Positions 48,928-58,869 of a stretch of DNA of 64,000 bases are shown here, in pieces. Origin of the DNA: Photobacterium sp. GJ3 (GTDB lineage: Bacteria; Pseudomonadota; Gammaproteobacteria; Enterobacterales; Vibrionaceae). Both the position numbers and the translations under genes were made by a program. The stretch's first letter is position 1. The number at the start of each line of letters is the position of its first letter. The stretch covers positions 744,001 to 808,000 of the forward strand of contig NZ_CP073578.1 of assembly GCF_018199995.1 (NCBI RefSeq). Reading direction: 5' to 3'. The notes beneath the pieces were generated by a model, which saw nothing but the letters and a program-made list of their open reading frames with translations, searched no databases and was not told where the DNA came from.

Positions 48928-50214
48928 ATGTCTGATACCTCTGCAATGCCGCTGTCTGTTCCTTCGGCACATTCACCTTTGAACGATTGGTTCACGTATC
49001 TGGAGAATCTTCATACCAGTGCCATTGATCTGGGTCTGGAGCGTGTTCAGGCCGTCGGGGATCGAGCCGGTTTGCGCAAACCGGCACCGACTGTGATTAC
49101 TGTGGCCGGGACCAACGGCAAAGGCTCGACCTGTGCCATTCTGGAAAGTATTTTGCTGCAGGCGGGATATACTGTGGGCGTCTACAGTTCCCCTCATCTG
49201 GTGCGATATAACGAACGCGTTCGGGTGAATGGTGCAGAACTGCCGGATCATGAACACAGCCAGGCTTTTGCGGCGGTAGAAGCGTTTCGGGAAACGACCA
49301 GCCTGAGCTTTTTTGAGTTCGGGACGCTGGCTGCGCTGCAACTCTTTAAGATGCACCAGGTCGAAGTTTTGGTTCTGGAAGTGGGGCTGGGGGGCCGGTT
49401 GGATGCCACCAATATTGTCGATCATGATGTGTCGGTGATCACTAGCCTGGCGATTGACCATGTGGACTGGCTGGGCGACGACATTGAAGTGATTGGCTAT
49501 GAAAAAGCCGGTATCTTCCGTGCCGATAAGCCGGCCATTTGCGGGCAGCCTAATCCGCCCGCCTCGGTGGCCGCGCATGCGGACAGTATTGGTGCAGAGC
49601 TGTATCAGGTCGGTTATCAGTATACGTATGAGCAGTCAGGCGAAACCTGGAACTGGAAATGTGGTGCATTTGATATGGAACAATTGCCGTTGCCGGCATT
49701 GCCATTACCGAATGCGGCCACCGCTTTGATGGCACTGGGGGTCGCTGAACTCGACATCACGGATCAGCATATTGTTGCCGGTCTGGCGAAAGTGCGTCTG
49801 GCGGGGCGGATGGAAACCGTTTCGGATCAGCCACTCATCTTGCTGGATGTGGCCCATAACCCCCATTCTGCACACTATCTGGCGCGTCAGCTCAAAGCGC
49901 TGAAGAATATTCGCGAAGTCGGACAGATCCATGGTGTGGTTGCCATGCTGAAAGATAAAGATATCGCGTCGACACTCGATGAAATGCGCGCGGTGATCAA
50001 TGTCTGGTATCCGGCGTCACTGACCGGACCAAGAGCAGCTTCGGCACAGCAGCTTGCTGATCATCTGAATTATTCCGGCCAGATGTTCGGTGAGCCGGTG
50101 CAGGCGTATCAGTCAGCACTGGCAGCGGCTCAACCGGAAGATGTGGTGATTGTCTTCGGTTCTTTTCATACCGTTGGTGAAGTGTCCGCTCACATTCAGT
50201 CAACTCAGGAGTAA
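48928..50214 (+). CDS. folC: Bifunctional dihydrofolate synthase / folylpolyglutamate synthase FolC
   Basis: 428 residues. Mur-ligase fold: P-loop VAGTNGKGSTCAI, YSSPHLVRYNERVRVNG, LEVGLGGRLDATN, SLAIDHVDWLG and LLDVAHNPHSAHYLA. Adds glutamate to dihydropteroate and to folates. The first residues (MSDTSAMPLSVPSAH) are short and non-conserved. Followed at 2 bases by dedD, as in many gamma-proteobacteria. Confidence 0.96.
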   Translation: MSDTSAMPLSVPSAHSPLNDWFTYLENLHTSAIDLGLERVQAVGDRAGLRKPAPTVITVAGTNGKGSTCAILESILLQAGYTVGVYSSPHLVRYNERVRVNGAELPDHEHSQAFAAVEAFRETTSLSFFEFGTLAALQLFKMHQVEVLVLEVGLGGRLDATNIVDHDVSVITSLAIDHVDWLGDDIEVIGYEKAGIFRADKPAICGQPNPPASVAAHADSIGAELYQVGYQYTYEQSGETWNWKCGAFDMEQLPLPALPLPNAATALMALGVAELDITDQHIVAGLAKVRLAGRMETVSDQPLILLDVAHNPHSAHYLARQLKALKNIREVGQIHGVVAMLKDKDIASTLDEMRAVINVWYPASLTGPRAASAQQLADHLNYSGQMFGEPVQAYQSALAAAQPEDVVIVFGSFHTVGEVSAHIQSTQE

Positions 50215-50216
50215 GT

Positions 50217-50783
50217 GTGGCGAGTAAATTTCAAAGCAGACTGGTCGGCACCATTGTGCTGGTCGCCATTGGGGTGATCTTCTTGCCTGATTTCTTTGAT
50301 GGCAAGAAGCAGCATTTTCAGGAGCAGTTTGCCAGCATTCCGCTCCAGCCTCAGGCGGGCGGTGAAGAAACATACACGGCAATTCCTGAACCTGTGGATG
50401 CAGAAGCGGAATTGCCACCGATGCCAGTCACTGAGCAAATCGCAGGTCAGCCTGTGACTCAGTCATCCGTTCAGGAAAAAGATCCGGTGTCGGTAAAAAC
50501 CCAACCGCAGGGGGAGCCGCAGCCGGGACATTTGGACAGTGGCTGGGTGATTCAGTTGGGGGTATTCCGCAATTTCGAGAATGCGCACCTGCTGGTTGAA
50601 AAACTGAGAAGTAAAGGTTATCAGGCGCATGTCCTGCCAAAACAGCTCAAACCAGGCGATTTGGCTAGAGTTGTCGTTGGACCTGAAATCAGTAAGGATT
50701 CTCTGTCAGGAAAAGTAGACGATTTGCGTCAGCTCACCGGACTGAACGGGCAATTGCTCAGATTTAACCCACTAAACCCTTAG
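50217..50783 (+). CDS. dedD: DedD-like SPOR-domain cell-division protein
   Basis: 188 residues from GTG 50217. One membrane segment near residues 6-24 (LVGTIVLVAIGVIFLPDFF), a Pro/Glu-rich linker, and a C-terminal SPOR domain (GWVIQLGVFRNFENAHLLVEKL through RVVVGPEISKDSL). SPOR domains bind septal peptidoglycan stripped of stem peptides. Position folC-dedD-cvpA-purF is the E. coli order too. Confidence 0.93.
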   Translation: MASKFQSRLVGTIVLVAIGVIFLPDFFDGKKQHFQEQFASIPLQPQAGGEETYTAIPEPVDAEAELPPMPVTEQIAGQPVTQSSVQEKDPVSVKTQPQGEPQPGHLDSGWVIQLGVFRNFENAHLLVEKLRSKGYQAHVLPKQLKPGDLARVVVGPEISKDSLSGKVDDLRQLTGLNGQLLRFNPLNP

Positions 50784-50797
50784 GTAAACGTTTGCGT
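50782..50797. promoter_or_regulatory. PurR operator upstream of cvpA-purF
   Basis: AGGTAAACGTTTGCGT matches the PurR consensus ACGCAAACGTTTGCGT at 14 of 16 positions, with the central AAACGTTTGCGT intact. TAGAAT at 50813-50818 could be the -10 box, so the operator overlaps the -35 region. In E. coli the purine repressor controls cvpA-purF from an equivalent site. Confidence 0.88.
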
Positions 50798-50847
50798 TCT
50801 GATTTTTTCTGTTAGAATACGCGCCAACAACAAGAATTATATAGAAG

Positions 50848-51339
50848 ATGATCTGGATTGATTTTGTCATTTTAGGGGTGATTGGCTTCTCTGCACTGGT
50901 CAGTTTGATCCGTGGTTTTGTCAAAGAAGCGTTGTCACTGGTGATTTGGTTTGCCGCCTTTTTTGTAGCCAGCAATTTTTATCAGGAGCTGGCGGCATAC
51001 TTTACCAACATTCAGGATGAACTCATCCGAAATGGCAGTGCGATTGCGGTGTTGTTTATTGCGACCCTGATTGTGGGCGCAGTGGTCAATTATGTGATCG
51101 GGCAGCTGGTGCAGAAAACGGGCTTGTCCGGGACTGACCGAGTCTTGGGTGTCGTGTTCGGGGGCGTACGCGGTGTGCTGATCATTGCTGCGTTGTTATT
51201 TTTCCTCGATGCTTTCACTGGATTTCCGAAGTCCGACTGGTGGCAGGCGTCTCAGTTAATTCCGCAGTTTGGTGTGGTGATTGAGTGGTTTTTCTCTTAT
51301 CTGAAAGAGAGTTCGAGTTTTCTTCCCGGCGCGTTATAG
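50848..51339 (+). CDS. cvpA: CvpA family membrane protein
   Basis: 163 residues, four predicted membrane spans; start [20 protein letters not shown] and [19 protein letters not shown] match CvpA (colicin V production protein). Its molecular role is poorly known; links to envelope stress and bile tolerance are reported for enterobacteria. Co-transcribed with purF behind the PurR box. A GC-rich hairpin CCGGCGC/GCGCCGG overlaps its stop. Confidence 0.93.
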   Translation: MIWIDFVILGVIGFSALVSLIRGFVKEALSLVIWFAAFFVASNFYQELAAYFTNIQDELIRNGSAIAVLFIATLIVGAVVNYVIGQLVQKTGLSGTDRVLGVVFGGVRGVLIIAALLFFLDAFTGFPKSDWWQASQLIPQFGVVIEWFFSYLKESSSFLPGAL

Positions 51340-51350
51340 CGCCGGATTTA

Positions 51351-51446
51351 TATCAGTTGTATTGCGTAACAGCGAGGGAGACATTGATCTGAGCGAGTTG
51401 TAAAGGCTCAGGGATAACACGCTGTTACTCAATGCAATTATTGATG
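51351..51446. repeat. Imperfect inverted-repeat element between cvpA and purF
   Basis: TATTGCGTAACAGCG (to 51374) and CGCTGTTACTCAATGCA (from 51420) are imperfect reverse complements continuing outward to ATCAGTTG and ATTATTGAT, giving a foldable unit of about 96 bases in the 129-base gap. Could be an mRNA structure between the two cistrons or a short palindromic repeat. Only one copy is seen in the window. Confidence 0.55.
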
Positions 51447-51468
51447 ATCCATAACGAGGATTTAAGAC

Positions 51469-52986
51469 ATGTGTGGTATTGTCGGAATCGTGGGAAACAC
51501 CCCGGTTAACCAGTCTATTTATGATGCACTGACCGTGTTACAACATCGTGGCCAGGATGCCGCGGGTATTGTTACCCTGGAAAGCAATCGTTTTCGTCTT
51601 CGTAAGGCGAACGGCCTGGTGCGCGATGTGTTCGAAGCAAAACACATGCAGCGCCTGCAAGGGACGGTCGGAATCGGCCATGTCCGTTATCCGACCGCGG
51701 GAAGCTCAAGTGCCTCAGAGGCTCAGCCTTTTTATGTGAACTCCCCCTACGGGATTACACTGGCACACAACGGCAACCTGACCAATGCCGCCGACATCCG
51801 GGACTCTCTGTTCGAGCAGGCCCGCCGTCACGTGAACACGTCGTCGGATTCTGAGATCCTGCTGAATGTGCTGGCCCATCAGTTGGAAGGTGCGACGAAC
51901 TATCCGCTGACTTCTGATGATATTTTCTCTGCGGTGCGTGCTGTACATAAGATGGTGCGTGGTGCTTACGCTGTGGTTGCCATGGTGATTGGTCATGGCC
52001 TGATTGCCTTCCGTGACCCGCACGGTATCCGCCCGTTGTGTCTGGGCAAACGCGAAGTCGACGGCAAAGTGGAATACATGGTGGCGTCAGAGTCGGTTGC
52101 GCTGGACGCGGTCGGTTTTCACTTCATGCGTGATGTTGCGCCGGGCGAAGCGGTTTATATCAGCTTTGATGGCCAACTGTCCACAGAACAATGTGCCGAG
52201 AACCCTGCACTGAATCCTTGTGTCTTTGAATTTGTTTATTTTGCCCGCCCGGATTCTTTCATCGATAAGATTTCTGTTTACAGTGCCCGTTTGAACATGG
52301 GTAAAAAGCTGGGCGAAAAAATCAAACGGGAATGGGATGATCTGGACATTGATGTTGTCATTCCAATTCCGGAAACCTCCTGTGACAGTGCGCTGGAAAT
52401 TGCCCGTACCCTTGACAAACCTTACCGTCAGGGATTTGTGAAGAACCGTTATGTTGGACGGACCTTCATCATGCCGGGTCAGCAATTACGCCGGAAGTCG
52501 GTGCGCCGTAAACTCAATGCCATCAGCTCTGAGTTCAAGGGCAAGAATGTCCTGCTGATTGATGACTCAATCGTGCGTGGGACGACATCAGAGCAGATCA
52601 TCGAAATGGCTCGTGAAGCGGGCGCAAATAAGGTGTATCTGGCGTCTGCGGCACCAGAAATCCGTTTCCCTAATGTTTATGGGATAGACATGCCGAGTGC
52701 GAATGAGCTGATTGCCCATGGCCGCGAGGTGGACGAGATCTGTAAGATGATTGGTGCCGATGGCCTGATTTTCCAGGATCTGGAAGACCTGGTTGAAGCG
52801 GTGGCAGAAGGCAATCCGGATATTCAGCTGTTCGAAACGTCTGTCTTTAACGGCAATTACGTGACAGGTGATGTGAACCAGCAATATCTGGAATACCTGG
52901 AAACGCTGCGCAGCGAAGATGCAAAAACACAGCGCGAGATTCAGCAGGAACTGGCGAATTTGGAACTCTACAACGAAGGCGTGTAA
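51469..52986 (+). CDS. purF: Amidophosphoribosyltransferase PurF
   Basis: 505 residues. N-terminal nucleophile MCGIVGIVG gives Cys1 after Met removal; [19 protein letters not shown] and the Ntn glutaminase follow; the PRT domain has [17 protein letters not shown], the PRPP loop. Commits PRPP and glutamine to purine synthesis. GAGGA ribosome site 10 bases before ATG. Regulated by PurR through the operator at 50782. Confidence 0.97.
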   Translation: MCGIVGIVGNTPVNQSIYDALTVLQHRGQDAAGIVTLESNRFRLRKANGLVRDVFEAKHMQRLQGTVGIGHVRYPTAGSSSASEAQPFYVNSPYGITLAHNGNLTNAADIRDSLFEQARRHVNTSSDSEILLNVLAHQLEGATNYPLTSDDIFSAVRAVHKMVRGAYAVVAMVIGHGLIAFRDPHGIRPLCLGKREVDGKVEYMVASESVALDAVGFHFMRDVAPGEAVYISFDGQLSTEQCAENPALNPCVFEFVYFARPDSFIDKISVYSARLNMGKKLGEKIKREWDDLDIDVVIPIPETSCDSALEIARTLDKPYRQGFVKNRYVGRTFIMPGQQLRRKSVRRKLNAISSEFKGKNVLLIDDSIVRGTTSEQIIEMAREAGANKVYLASAAPEIRFPNVYGIDMPSANELIAHGREVDEICKMIGADGLIFQDLEDLVEAVAEGNPDIQLFETSVFNGNYVTGDVNQQYLEYLETLRSEDAKTQREIQQELANLELYNEGV

Positions 52987-53008
52987 TCCGCCCGTTGTGA
53001 ACCAGCTG

Positions 53009-53036
53009 AAAAAGGCAAGCGCGAGCTTGCCTTTTT
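53009..53036. terminator. Bidirectional terminator between purF and the Yip1 gene
   Basis: AAAAAGGCAAGC and GCTTGCCTTTTT (12 bp, loop GCGA) serve the converging purF and minus-strand Yip1-family genes. Confidence 0.92.
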
Positions 53037-53064
53037 GCTTTTTCCGGTTTGAAACAGTTGTTGT

Positions 53065-53664
53065 TTAATGACTGAATTGCGGCCCAATCCCGACATTCCA
53101 CAAAATCACAGAACCAGCAATGATCGACACCAGCAGGACCAGTCCACAGGTCACAATGGAACTGGCGTATATAAAGCCGCGCTCTTCAGGAATGTGCATC
53201 AGAATTGGCACACCGGTATAGAGCAGATAAACCGAATATGAAATGCCCACCAGACCAGCCATCATCAGAAACCACAATTGCGGATAGAGTGCCGCGACGC
53301 TAATCATGAAGAGTGGGGTCGCGGTGTAGGCTGCTAATTCCAGTGCTTGTGTATACGTTGGGGTTGAACCGAAGGTATGACTCATCCAGTAAGTGAGGTA
53401 AGCGAGTGCAAACACACCGCCAATCAACGCAAAATACATGGCCACCGACATCCCCAGCGCACTGGCCGGTGTCAGGAAAATCGGGTCAACGGCACCCACA
53501 CGCCAGCCAATGAACACGCTGGAAATATAGGCAAAAATCGGGGGTAACAATGCAATCAGCAGAATGTGACTCAGACTGCTTTGCACGCCTTCGTGTTGCT
53601 CATCAATGTTTTTCCACTCTTTTTTGGGATGAGTGTAAAGCCCGAATAAATGTCCCAGAATCAT
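53065..53664 (-). CDS. Yip1-family (DUF1282-like) inner-membrane protein
   Basis: 199 residues with five hydrophobic segments; begins MILGHLFGLYTHPKKEWKNI, the conserved start of bacterial Yip1-domain proteins, with later VGISYSVYLLYTGVPILMHI. Function unknown in bacteria; eukaryotic Yip1 proteins act in membrane traffic. Monocistronic, convergent with purF. Confidence 0.85.
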   Translation of the reverse strand: MILGHLFGLYTHPKKEWKNIDEQHEGVQSSLSHILLIALLPPIFAYISSVFIGWRVGAVDPIFLTPASALGMSVAMYFALIGGVFALAYLTYWMSHTFGSTPTYTQALELAAYTATPLFMISVAALYPQLWFLMMAGLVGISYSVYLLYTGVPILMHIPEERGFIYASSIVTCGLVLLVSIIAGSVILWNVGIGPQFSH

Positions 53665-53856
53665 AACCTATCCTCGTTATTTAGGGTGCATCATGCACAA
53701 CGTATTACAGGTTGTTGTTCAGAACACTTCAGTGTTGATCCGGACACCCGTTGTGTTCTCTTCTCTATAACATTTAGTCGGGCTTCGGGCGCTTGGCAAG
53801 ATTGTGAATCACCAAGCATTCCCAAGATGTGAGGTTGGCAGACCTCGGCTCAGCAT

Positions 53857-54735
53857 TCAGGACGTACTGAAGTAATGGCTGGCAAATTCAATGAAGAGGC
53901 GCAGTTTTTCAGGCTGGTGATCTTTGTGGTTATACAACAGGTAAACATTTCTCGGGTTGGCGGACCAGCTTTCCAGGACACGGATCAATTCACCGCTCTG
54001 AATGTATTTCTCCAGCATCGCATCTGGCATCAGTGTGATGCCCAGTCCGGACACACAGGCTTTACGAACCACATTGAGCTGGTTGGATTCGAACCGACCT
54101 TTCTCATTCACCGTGATGGTTTCACCATTTTTGTTCGACAGTCGCCAGCGAAGCAGAGGTGAGCCCTTGAGCAGCGCATGTTCCGACAGCTCCTGGGCAT
54201 GGGTCGGCGCCGGATGGCGGCGTAAGTAGTCCGGGCTGGCGACGAGAATGTCTTCGACGGCATTAATTTTTCTGGCGATGAGCGCTGAATCACGCTGCGG
54301 GCCGACACGAAAGATCACATCCCAGTCGGTTGGATCCAATTGCTCGGGTTCGTTACTGAGGAAGAGTTCAATGCTGATGGCCGGATGCTCATGCATGAAT
54401 GCATTCAGCATGGGTTGCAGCATCACTTTGCTCAGGTTGGTTGGTGCGGCAATTCTCAGACGTCCACTGGCGCCTTTGGATTCATCCCGGATATGTTCGG
54501 CGGTATCCAGCAACTGCTGCAGGAGCGGCGTACACAGCTGGTAGTACTGCTGGCCGGCTTCCGTTAAAGAAAGCTTGCGGGCATGGCGATTCAGCAAACG
54601 CAGATTCAGGCTGTCTTCCAGTGCCTGAATACGTCGGGTCAAGGTTGCGACCGGCACCTGATATTTTCGGGAGGCTGCTGTGTAGCTTCCTTCTTCAACG
54701 ACGATCCGGAACAGGTTTAAATCATCTAACTTCAT
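53857..54735 (-). CDS. LysR-family transcriptional regulator
   Basis: 292 residues from ATG 54735 (MKLDDLNLFRIVVEEGSYTA), which places the winged HTH in the standard place; the frame extends upstream without support. HTH: TAASRKYQVPVATLTRRIQALEDSL, then RHARKLSLTEAGQQYY and the effector domain (GRLRIAAPTNLSK, IAISIE). The PVATLTRR variant is common to LysR proteins acting on neighbouring or distant oxidative/detoxification genes, but no target is adjacent, so its regulon is unknown. Confidence 0.9.
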   Translation of the reverse strand: MKLDDLNLFRIVVEEGSYTAASRKYQVPVATLTRRIQALEDSLNLRLLNRHARKLSLTEAGQQYYQLCTPLLQQLLDTAEHIRDESKGASGRLRIAAPTNLSKVMLQPMLNAFMHEHPAISIELFLSNEPEQLDPTDWDVIFRVGPQRDSALIARKINAVEDILVASPDYLRRHPAPTHAQELSEHALLKGSPLLRWRLSNKNGETITVNEKGRFESNQLNVVRKACVSGLGITLMPDAMLEKYIQSGELIRVLESWSANPRNVYLLYNHKDHQPEKLRLFIEFASHYFSTS

Positions 54736-55067
54736 AGGCGATGTTGAGATCGATATGGGAAAGTGGGAATTGTATAACAAAATACTCAATGTGAAGAGGT
54801 TAAGATTTCGAGTATCGAATTAAGTGGTGGTGACGGCGTTGAGAACCACCAACGGACAGGGCCAGATGTTGAGCGAGCTAGCAGAATACTAAAACTAAAG
54901 TTGAGAGCGGGTCTTCAAGCCTGACGTTGCAGGGTTTAGCACCTATTCTAAAGGGAAGCCCCTCACGTGTGATTGACGCGTCAGACGATTTCATCCACAA
55001 GGAAACCGCTGCTCTGCAGAAATTTATTCTGTGTACTTGGCCCATTGCAACCTGGAGGGCATACGCA
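54736..55067. other. Intergenic region between lysR and rssB
   Basis: 332 bases between divergent genes. It holds the promoters of lysR and rssB, which I cannot pin down. GGAGG at 55053-55057 is the ribosome site of the TTG-started rssB. Confidence 0.5.
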
Positions 55068-56159
55068 TTGTTAGAAGGTAAAGAAGTTCTCATTGTCGAG
55101 GATGACCCGGTTTTTCGCCGGATGATCACTGGATTCCTGCAGTCTCAGGGATGCGAGACCCGGGAGGCTGAAGATGGTCTCGCTGGCTTGCGCGCACTTC
55201 GTGACGGCATTCCGGATATCTTATTGTGTGATCTGGCAATGCCTGTGCTGACCGGCATGGAATTTGTGGAAGAAGTCTCGCTGCAGTATCCCATGGTCCC
55301 TGTGATTGTGATTTCCGGCACCGGTGAGATGGCTGATGTCGCCAATGCACTCCGGCACGGTGTGAAAGATTTTCTGGTGAAGCCACTTGATAACATCATG
55401 GTGCTGAAAGCAGCCTTGATGTCTGTGCTGAAAGCTCAGGACAACAGTGCTGAGTACTCAGATTTTTCCAGCCAGTTGTTGCAGCATGACACCGCTGTTG
55501 ATGACGAGTTGAAATGGCATATTGAGGAGTTGGAGTCCAACCCTGAAATTGCCCGGGAACTCCTGGTGGGTTTGATGCCGGAAACGCAATCTCGTCAAGG
55601 AGACTGGCAACTCAATTACTGTGTGCTGCAATCTGCAGATGTTCTGCCCGTATTGCTGGATTACACCTGGCTCATGGACGGACGTCTGGCGTTTTATCTG
55701 TTAGATGCTGAATCTGGTGGACGTCGTGGTGCTGCGACCGTGCTGTTGATTCGCGCCTTGTTCAATGACTATCTGCGAAAACGCATGGCGTTTGAGAATG
55801 ATTTGAACAGCATGCTGGCAGCGATCGAGCAAGGGATGCAACAGTCCGGTTATGCAGTGCCGGTTCGGGGACTGTTTGGTATCTTTGATGCCTGTGACCG
55901 GAATTTGTCGGTGATTTCCGTGGGTTCTGAAGCGATGCTCAAGACGAGTGAAGGTGAACGAACAATGGCTGCGGGAGAATATCTGGGCCAGGGTGCCCGG
56001 AAAAACCCGGTCAGTGAGCATATTTTACCGCCTTCCGGGGCACGGCTGTCACTCAGTAAAATCGGGACCACAAATTTCAGTGTGACGATTCAGCGTTTAG
56101 AAGCCATGAAGGATGCTGGAGACCATCCGGTTATCAAAGCAAAAACAAGGTTTCAGTAA
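55068..56159 (+). CDS. rssB: RssB-like response regulator, ClpXP adaptor for RpoS
   Basis: 363 residues from TTG 55068 (encoded LLEGKEVLIVEDDPVF), chosen because GGAGG stands 10 bases upstream and the receiver domain starts right there; the longer frame from 54927 would add an unlikely leader. Receiver domain: VEDD acidic pair, phosphorylated Asp in LLCDLAMPVLTG, Lys in FLVKPLDN. The C-terminal half resembles the PP2C-like pseudo-phosphatase domain of RssB (GGRRGAATVLLIR and GLFGIFDAC). In E. coli RssB hands sigma-S to ClpXP; clpP and clpX lie 5 kb away here. Confidence 0.87.
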   Translation: MLEGKEVLIVEDDPVFRRMITGFLQSQGCETREAEDGLAGLRALRDGIPDILLCDLAMPVLTGMEFVEEVSLQYPMVPVIVISGTGEMADVANALRHGVKDFLVKPLDNIMVLKAALMSVLKAQDNSAEYSDFSSQLLQHDTAVDDELKWHIEELESNPEIARELLVGLMPETQSRQGDWQLNYCVLQSADVLPVLLDYTWLMDGRLAFYLLDAESGGRRGAATVLLIRALFNDYLRKRMAFENDLNSMLAAIEQGMQQSGYAVPVRGLFGIFDACDRNLSVISVGSEAMLKTSEGERTMAAGEYLGQGARKNPVSEHILPPSGARLSLSKIGTTNFSVTIQRLEAMKDAGDHPVIKAKTRFQ

Positions 56160-56314
56160 CGATAAAAAACTCACTTAGCATGATTTATCAACAGCTTGAC
56201 GCAAAAGCGCACGTGAATTCGCTGCGAGACTGAATCTGGCAATGGAATCGGTTGAGGTTTGGGTCTCTCTCCATATAATCACTATGAGTGAAAAGTTACC
56301 TGAGCAGAGGCGTT

Positions 56315-56812
56315 ATGAAAGATTGGTTTTTACTATATTGCAAGCGGAGTGAACAAGAGCGCGCAGTAGTCAATCTGGAACGCCAGAGCGTCACATGTTA
56401 TTACCCGCAGGTGACGGTAGAAAAATTGGTTCGTGGTAAACGCGTGACGGCGAACGAACCGCTGTTTCCCAATTATATGTTTGTCCGGTTCGATCCTGAG
56501 CAAGTCAGCTATACAACGGTACGTTCAACCCGTGGTGTGGCTGATTTCATCCGTCAGGGGCCTTATCCCCAAAAAGTGCAACCTGAGTTGTTGCATCAGT
56601 TGATGATGAATGAAAACAGTGAAGCGCATCGGGAAAAACTGTCGAATCTGCCTAAGCCTGGCGAATCAATGGAGCTTCAGCGAGGTCAGTTTCAGGGCCT
56701 TGAAGCCATTTATCAGGAGCCGGACGGCGAAAAGCGTTCTTTCATGCTGATTCATTTACTGGGCAAGCCAGTGAAGGTCAGTGTCGATAATGCGGATATC
56801 GTGCGGCGTTGA
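56315..56812 (+). CDS. rfaH: Transcription elongation and antitermination factor RfaH
   Basis: 165 residues from ATG 56315 (MKDWFLLYCKRSEQERA) with AGAGG just upstream; the frame starts earlier at GTG 56288 but without family support. NGN domain: FLLYCKRSEQERAVVNLERQ, LFPNYMFVRFDPEQV and TRGVADFIR; C-terminal KOW-type domain from GQFQGLEAIYQEPDGEKR. A NusG paralogue that binds RNA polymerase paused at ops and couples translation. An ops element precedes wza at 3688-3700. Confidence 0.95.
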   Translation: MKDWFLLYCKRSEQERAVVNLERQSVTCYYPQVTVEKLVRGKRVTANEPLFPNYMFVRFDPEQVSYTTVRSTRGVADFIRQGPYPQKVQPELLHQLMMNENSEAHREKLSNLPKPGESMELQRGQFQGLEAIYQEPDGEKRSFMLIHLLGKPVKVSVDNADIVRR

Positions 56813-56946
56813 GCCGCATTGTCCGCCCCGCCACACCTTTCTGCCGTAATCCGTTGTCATAGTGGTGCAGGTCACGTTTTTACATCCGTGATACCTCGCT
56901 GTCATCATGCATCTTTGTTATATTGCGGCAGACAATGACAACTTAC

Positions 56947-57861
56947 ATGGATAATGCAATGCAAAAGACTTCCCCAGTTCGTAAAGCGGTCATTCCTGTA
57001 GCCGGTTTAGGAACCAGGATGCTGCCTGCCACGAAGGCAATTCCTAAAGAAATGCTGCCGATTGTGGACAAGCCATTGATTCAGTATGTGGTGAACGAGT
57101 GTGTCGCCGCAGGCATTAAGGAAATAGTGCTCGTCACACATTCTTCGAAAAATTCGATCGAAAACCATTTCGACACCTCGTTTGAGCTGGAAGCGACGCT
57201 GGAAAAGCGTGTGAAACGCCAGCTGCTGGATGAAGTCCAGAATATCTGCCCGAGTGATGTGACCATCATGCATGTTCGTCAGGGACAGGCGAAAGGCCTT
57301 GGCCACGCTGTCTTGTGTGCGCGTCCGCTGGTTGGCGATGCTCCTTTTGCCGTTGTACTGCCAGATGTCATTCTGGACGATGCAGCCAGCGACCTGCGTC
57401 GCGAGAATATGGCTGCGATGGTGAATCTGTTCAATGAGACAGGTGTCAGTCAGGTGATGGTTGAGCCGGTGCCGATGTCGGAAGTTTCCAGTTATGGTGT
57501 CGCGGATATCAATGGAGAGCAGATCGAACCCGGTGAGTCAGCTCCCATGTCACAAGTCGTTGAAAAACCATCGCAAGAAGATGCGCCATCGAATCTGGCA
57601 ATTGTGGGCCGTTATATTCTGCCTGCTGAGATCTGGGATATTCTGGCGAAGACGCCTGTGGGTGCCGGTGACGAAATTCAGCTGACAGACGCCATTGCGA
57701 TGCTGATGGACAAGCAGCCTGTGCATGCTTTCCACATGACAGGCAAGAGCCATGACTGTGGCAGCAAACTCGGCTATATGCAGGCATTCGTCGAGTATGG
57801 CCTGCGTCACCCGCAACTGGGTGAAGCATTTGCGGCTTACCTGAAAGGTGTCGCGAAATAA
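56947..57861 (+). CDS. galU: UTP-glucose-1-phosphate uridylyltransferase GalU, second copy
   Basis: 304 residues from ATG 56947; ATG 56935 and 56959 are possible, and a -10-like TATATT at 56914 argues against starting further upstream. Same motifs as the capsule copy ([41 protein letters not shown]). Moderate GC, monocistronic, with a terminator at 57895: likely the housekeeping UDP-glucose enzyme, with 20126-21034 dedicated to the capsule. Confidence 0.95.
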   Translation: MDNAMQKTSPVRKAVIPVAGLGTRMLPATKAIPKEMLPIVDKPLIQYVVNECVAAGIKEIVLVTHSSKNSIENHFDTSFELEATLEKRVKRQLLDEVQNICPSDVTIMHVRQGQAKGLGHAVLCARPLVGDAPFAVVLPDVILDDAASDLRRENMAAMVNLFNETGVSQVMVEPVPMSEVSSYGVADINGEQIEPGESAPMSQVVEKPSQEDAPSNLAIVGRYILPAEIWDILAKTPVGAGDEIQLTDAIAMLMDKQPVHAFHMTGKSHDCGSKLGYMQAFVEYGLRHPQLGEAFAAYLKGVAK

Positions 57862-57894
57862 TTGATTCCCTAGAGAATCAGATTCCAGATGATT

Positions 57895-57920
57895 AAAAAG
57901 CGAGGGTGACCTCGCTTTTT
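57895..57920. terminator. Bidirectional terminator between galU and folD
   Basis: AAAAAGCGAGG and CCTCGCTTTTT (11 bp) around GTGA, with T on both sides; it serves plus-strand galU and minus-strand folD. Confidence 0.92.
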
Positions 57921-57944
57921 TGGTTTTTGCGGTGGGCTGCGTTT

Positions 57945-58802
57945 TTATCTTTCGTGGAACTGTTCGCAGGCAAGCAGCGTATTTTCGATCAGTGTTGCAA
58001 CCGTCATGGGGCCCACACCGCCCGGGACTGGGGTGATGTGTTTGGCGCGCTGGCGGGCCGCATCATATTCGACATCGCCGGCCAAGGTTCCGTTATCCAG
58101 CCGGTTAATGCCGACATCAATCACGGTCGCACCGTCTTTGATCCAGTCTCCGGGAATAAAATTCGGTTTCCCGACGGCAACCACCAGAATATCCGCCTGA
58201 CGGACATGGCTTTCCAGATCCTGAGTAAAGCGGTGGCAGGTTGTTGTTGTCGCACCTGCCAGCAGCAGTTCAAGAGTCATCGGGCGGCCGACAATATTTG
58301 AAGCGCCCACGATGACCGCATGCTTGCCGCGCGCCTGGATGTTGTATCGTTCCAGTAGGGTGATGATGCCTTTCGGGGTACATGAACGCAGTTTAGGAAT
58401 GCGCTGGCACAGGCGACCGACGTTATACGGGTGGAAACCATCGACATCTTTTTCCGGGTTGATATGTTCCAGTACTTTAGTTGAGTCGATGCCTGCCGGA
58501 AGCGGTAGCTGGACCAGAATACCGTCAATACTGCTGTCAGCATTCAGTTCATCGATCAGCGACAGAAGTGCGTCTTCTGTGGTGTTGCCGGGTAAATCAA
58601 ATGAACGGGAGATAAAGCCCACTTCTTCACAGGCCTTGCGCTTGCTGCCTACATAGATTTGCGAAGCAGGATCCTGACCCACCAGAATCACAGCCAGCCC
58701 GGGTGCGCGTAAGCCTGCATCGGTGCGCGCTTTGACGCGTGCAGCAACTTCTTGTCTGACAGTTTGGGAGATGAGTTTTCCATCAATGATTTGAGCGGCC
58801 AT
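57945..58802 (-). CDS. folD: Methylenetetrahydrofolate dehydrogenase / cyclohydrolase FolD
   Basis: 285 residues from ATG 58802 ([16 protein letters not shown]). Active-site region [13 protein letters not shown] (Tyr, Lys), [13 protein letters not shown](P)-binding [16 protein letters not shown], and the C-terminal [15 protein letters not shown]. Interconverts one-carbon folates, providing 10-formyl-THF for purines. A PurR-like palindrome lies 68 bases upstream (58870-58885), which links it to purine control. Confidence 0.96.
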   Translation of the reverse strand: MAAQIIDGKLISQTVRQEVAARVKARTDAGLRAPGLAVILVGQDPASQIYVGSKRKACEEVGFISRSFDLPGNTTEDALLSLIDELNADSSIDGILVQLPLPAGIDSTKVLEHINPEKDVDGFHPYNVGRLCQRIPKLRSCTPKGIITLLERYNIQARGKHAVIVGASNIVGRPMTLELLLAGATTTTCHRFTQDLESHVRQADILVVAVGKPNFIPGDWIKDGATVIDVGINRLDNGTLAGDVEYDAARQRAKHITPVPGGVGPMTVATLIENTLLACEQFHER

Positions 58803-58869
58803 GGTTTTCCTTCGTGCAGAAATAAACTGAGCGGCGCTATTGTCGCAGAGACGACGGGGGAAATCCATA

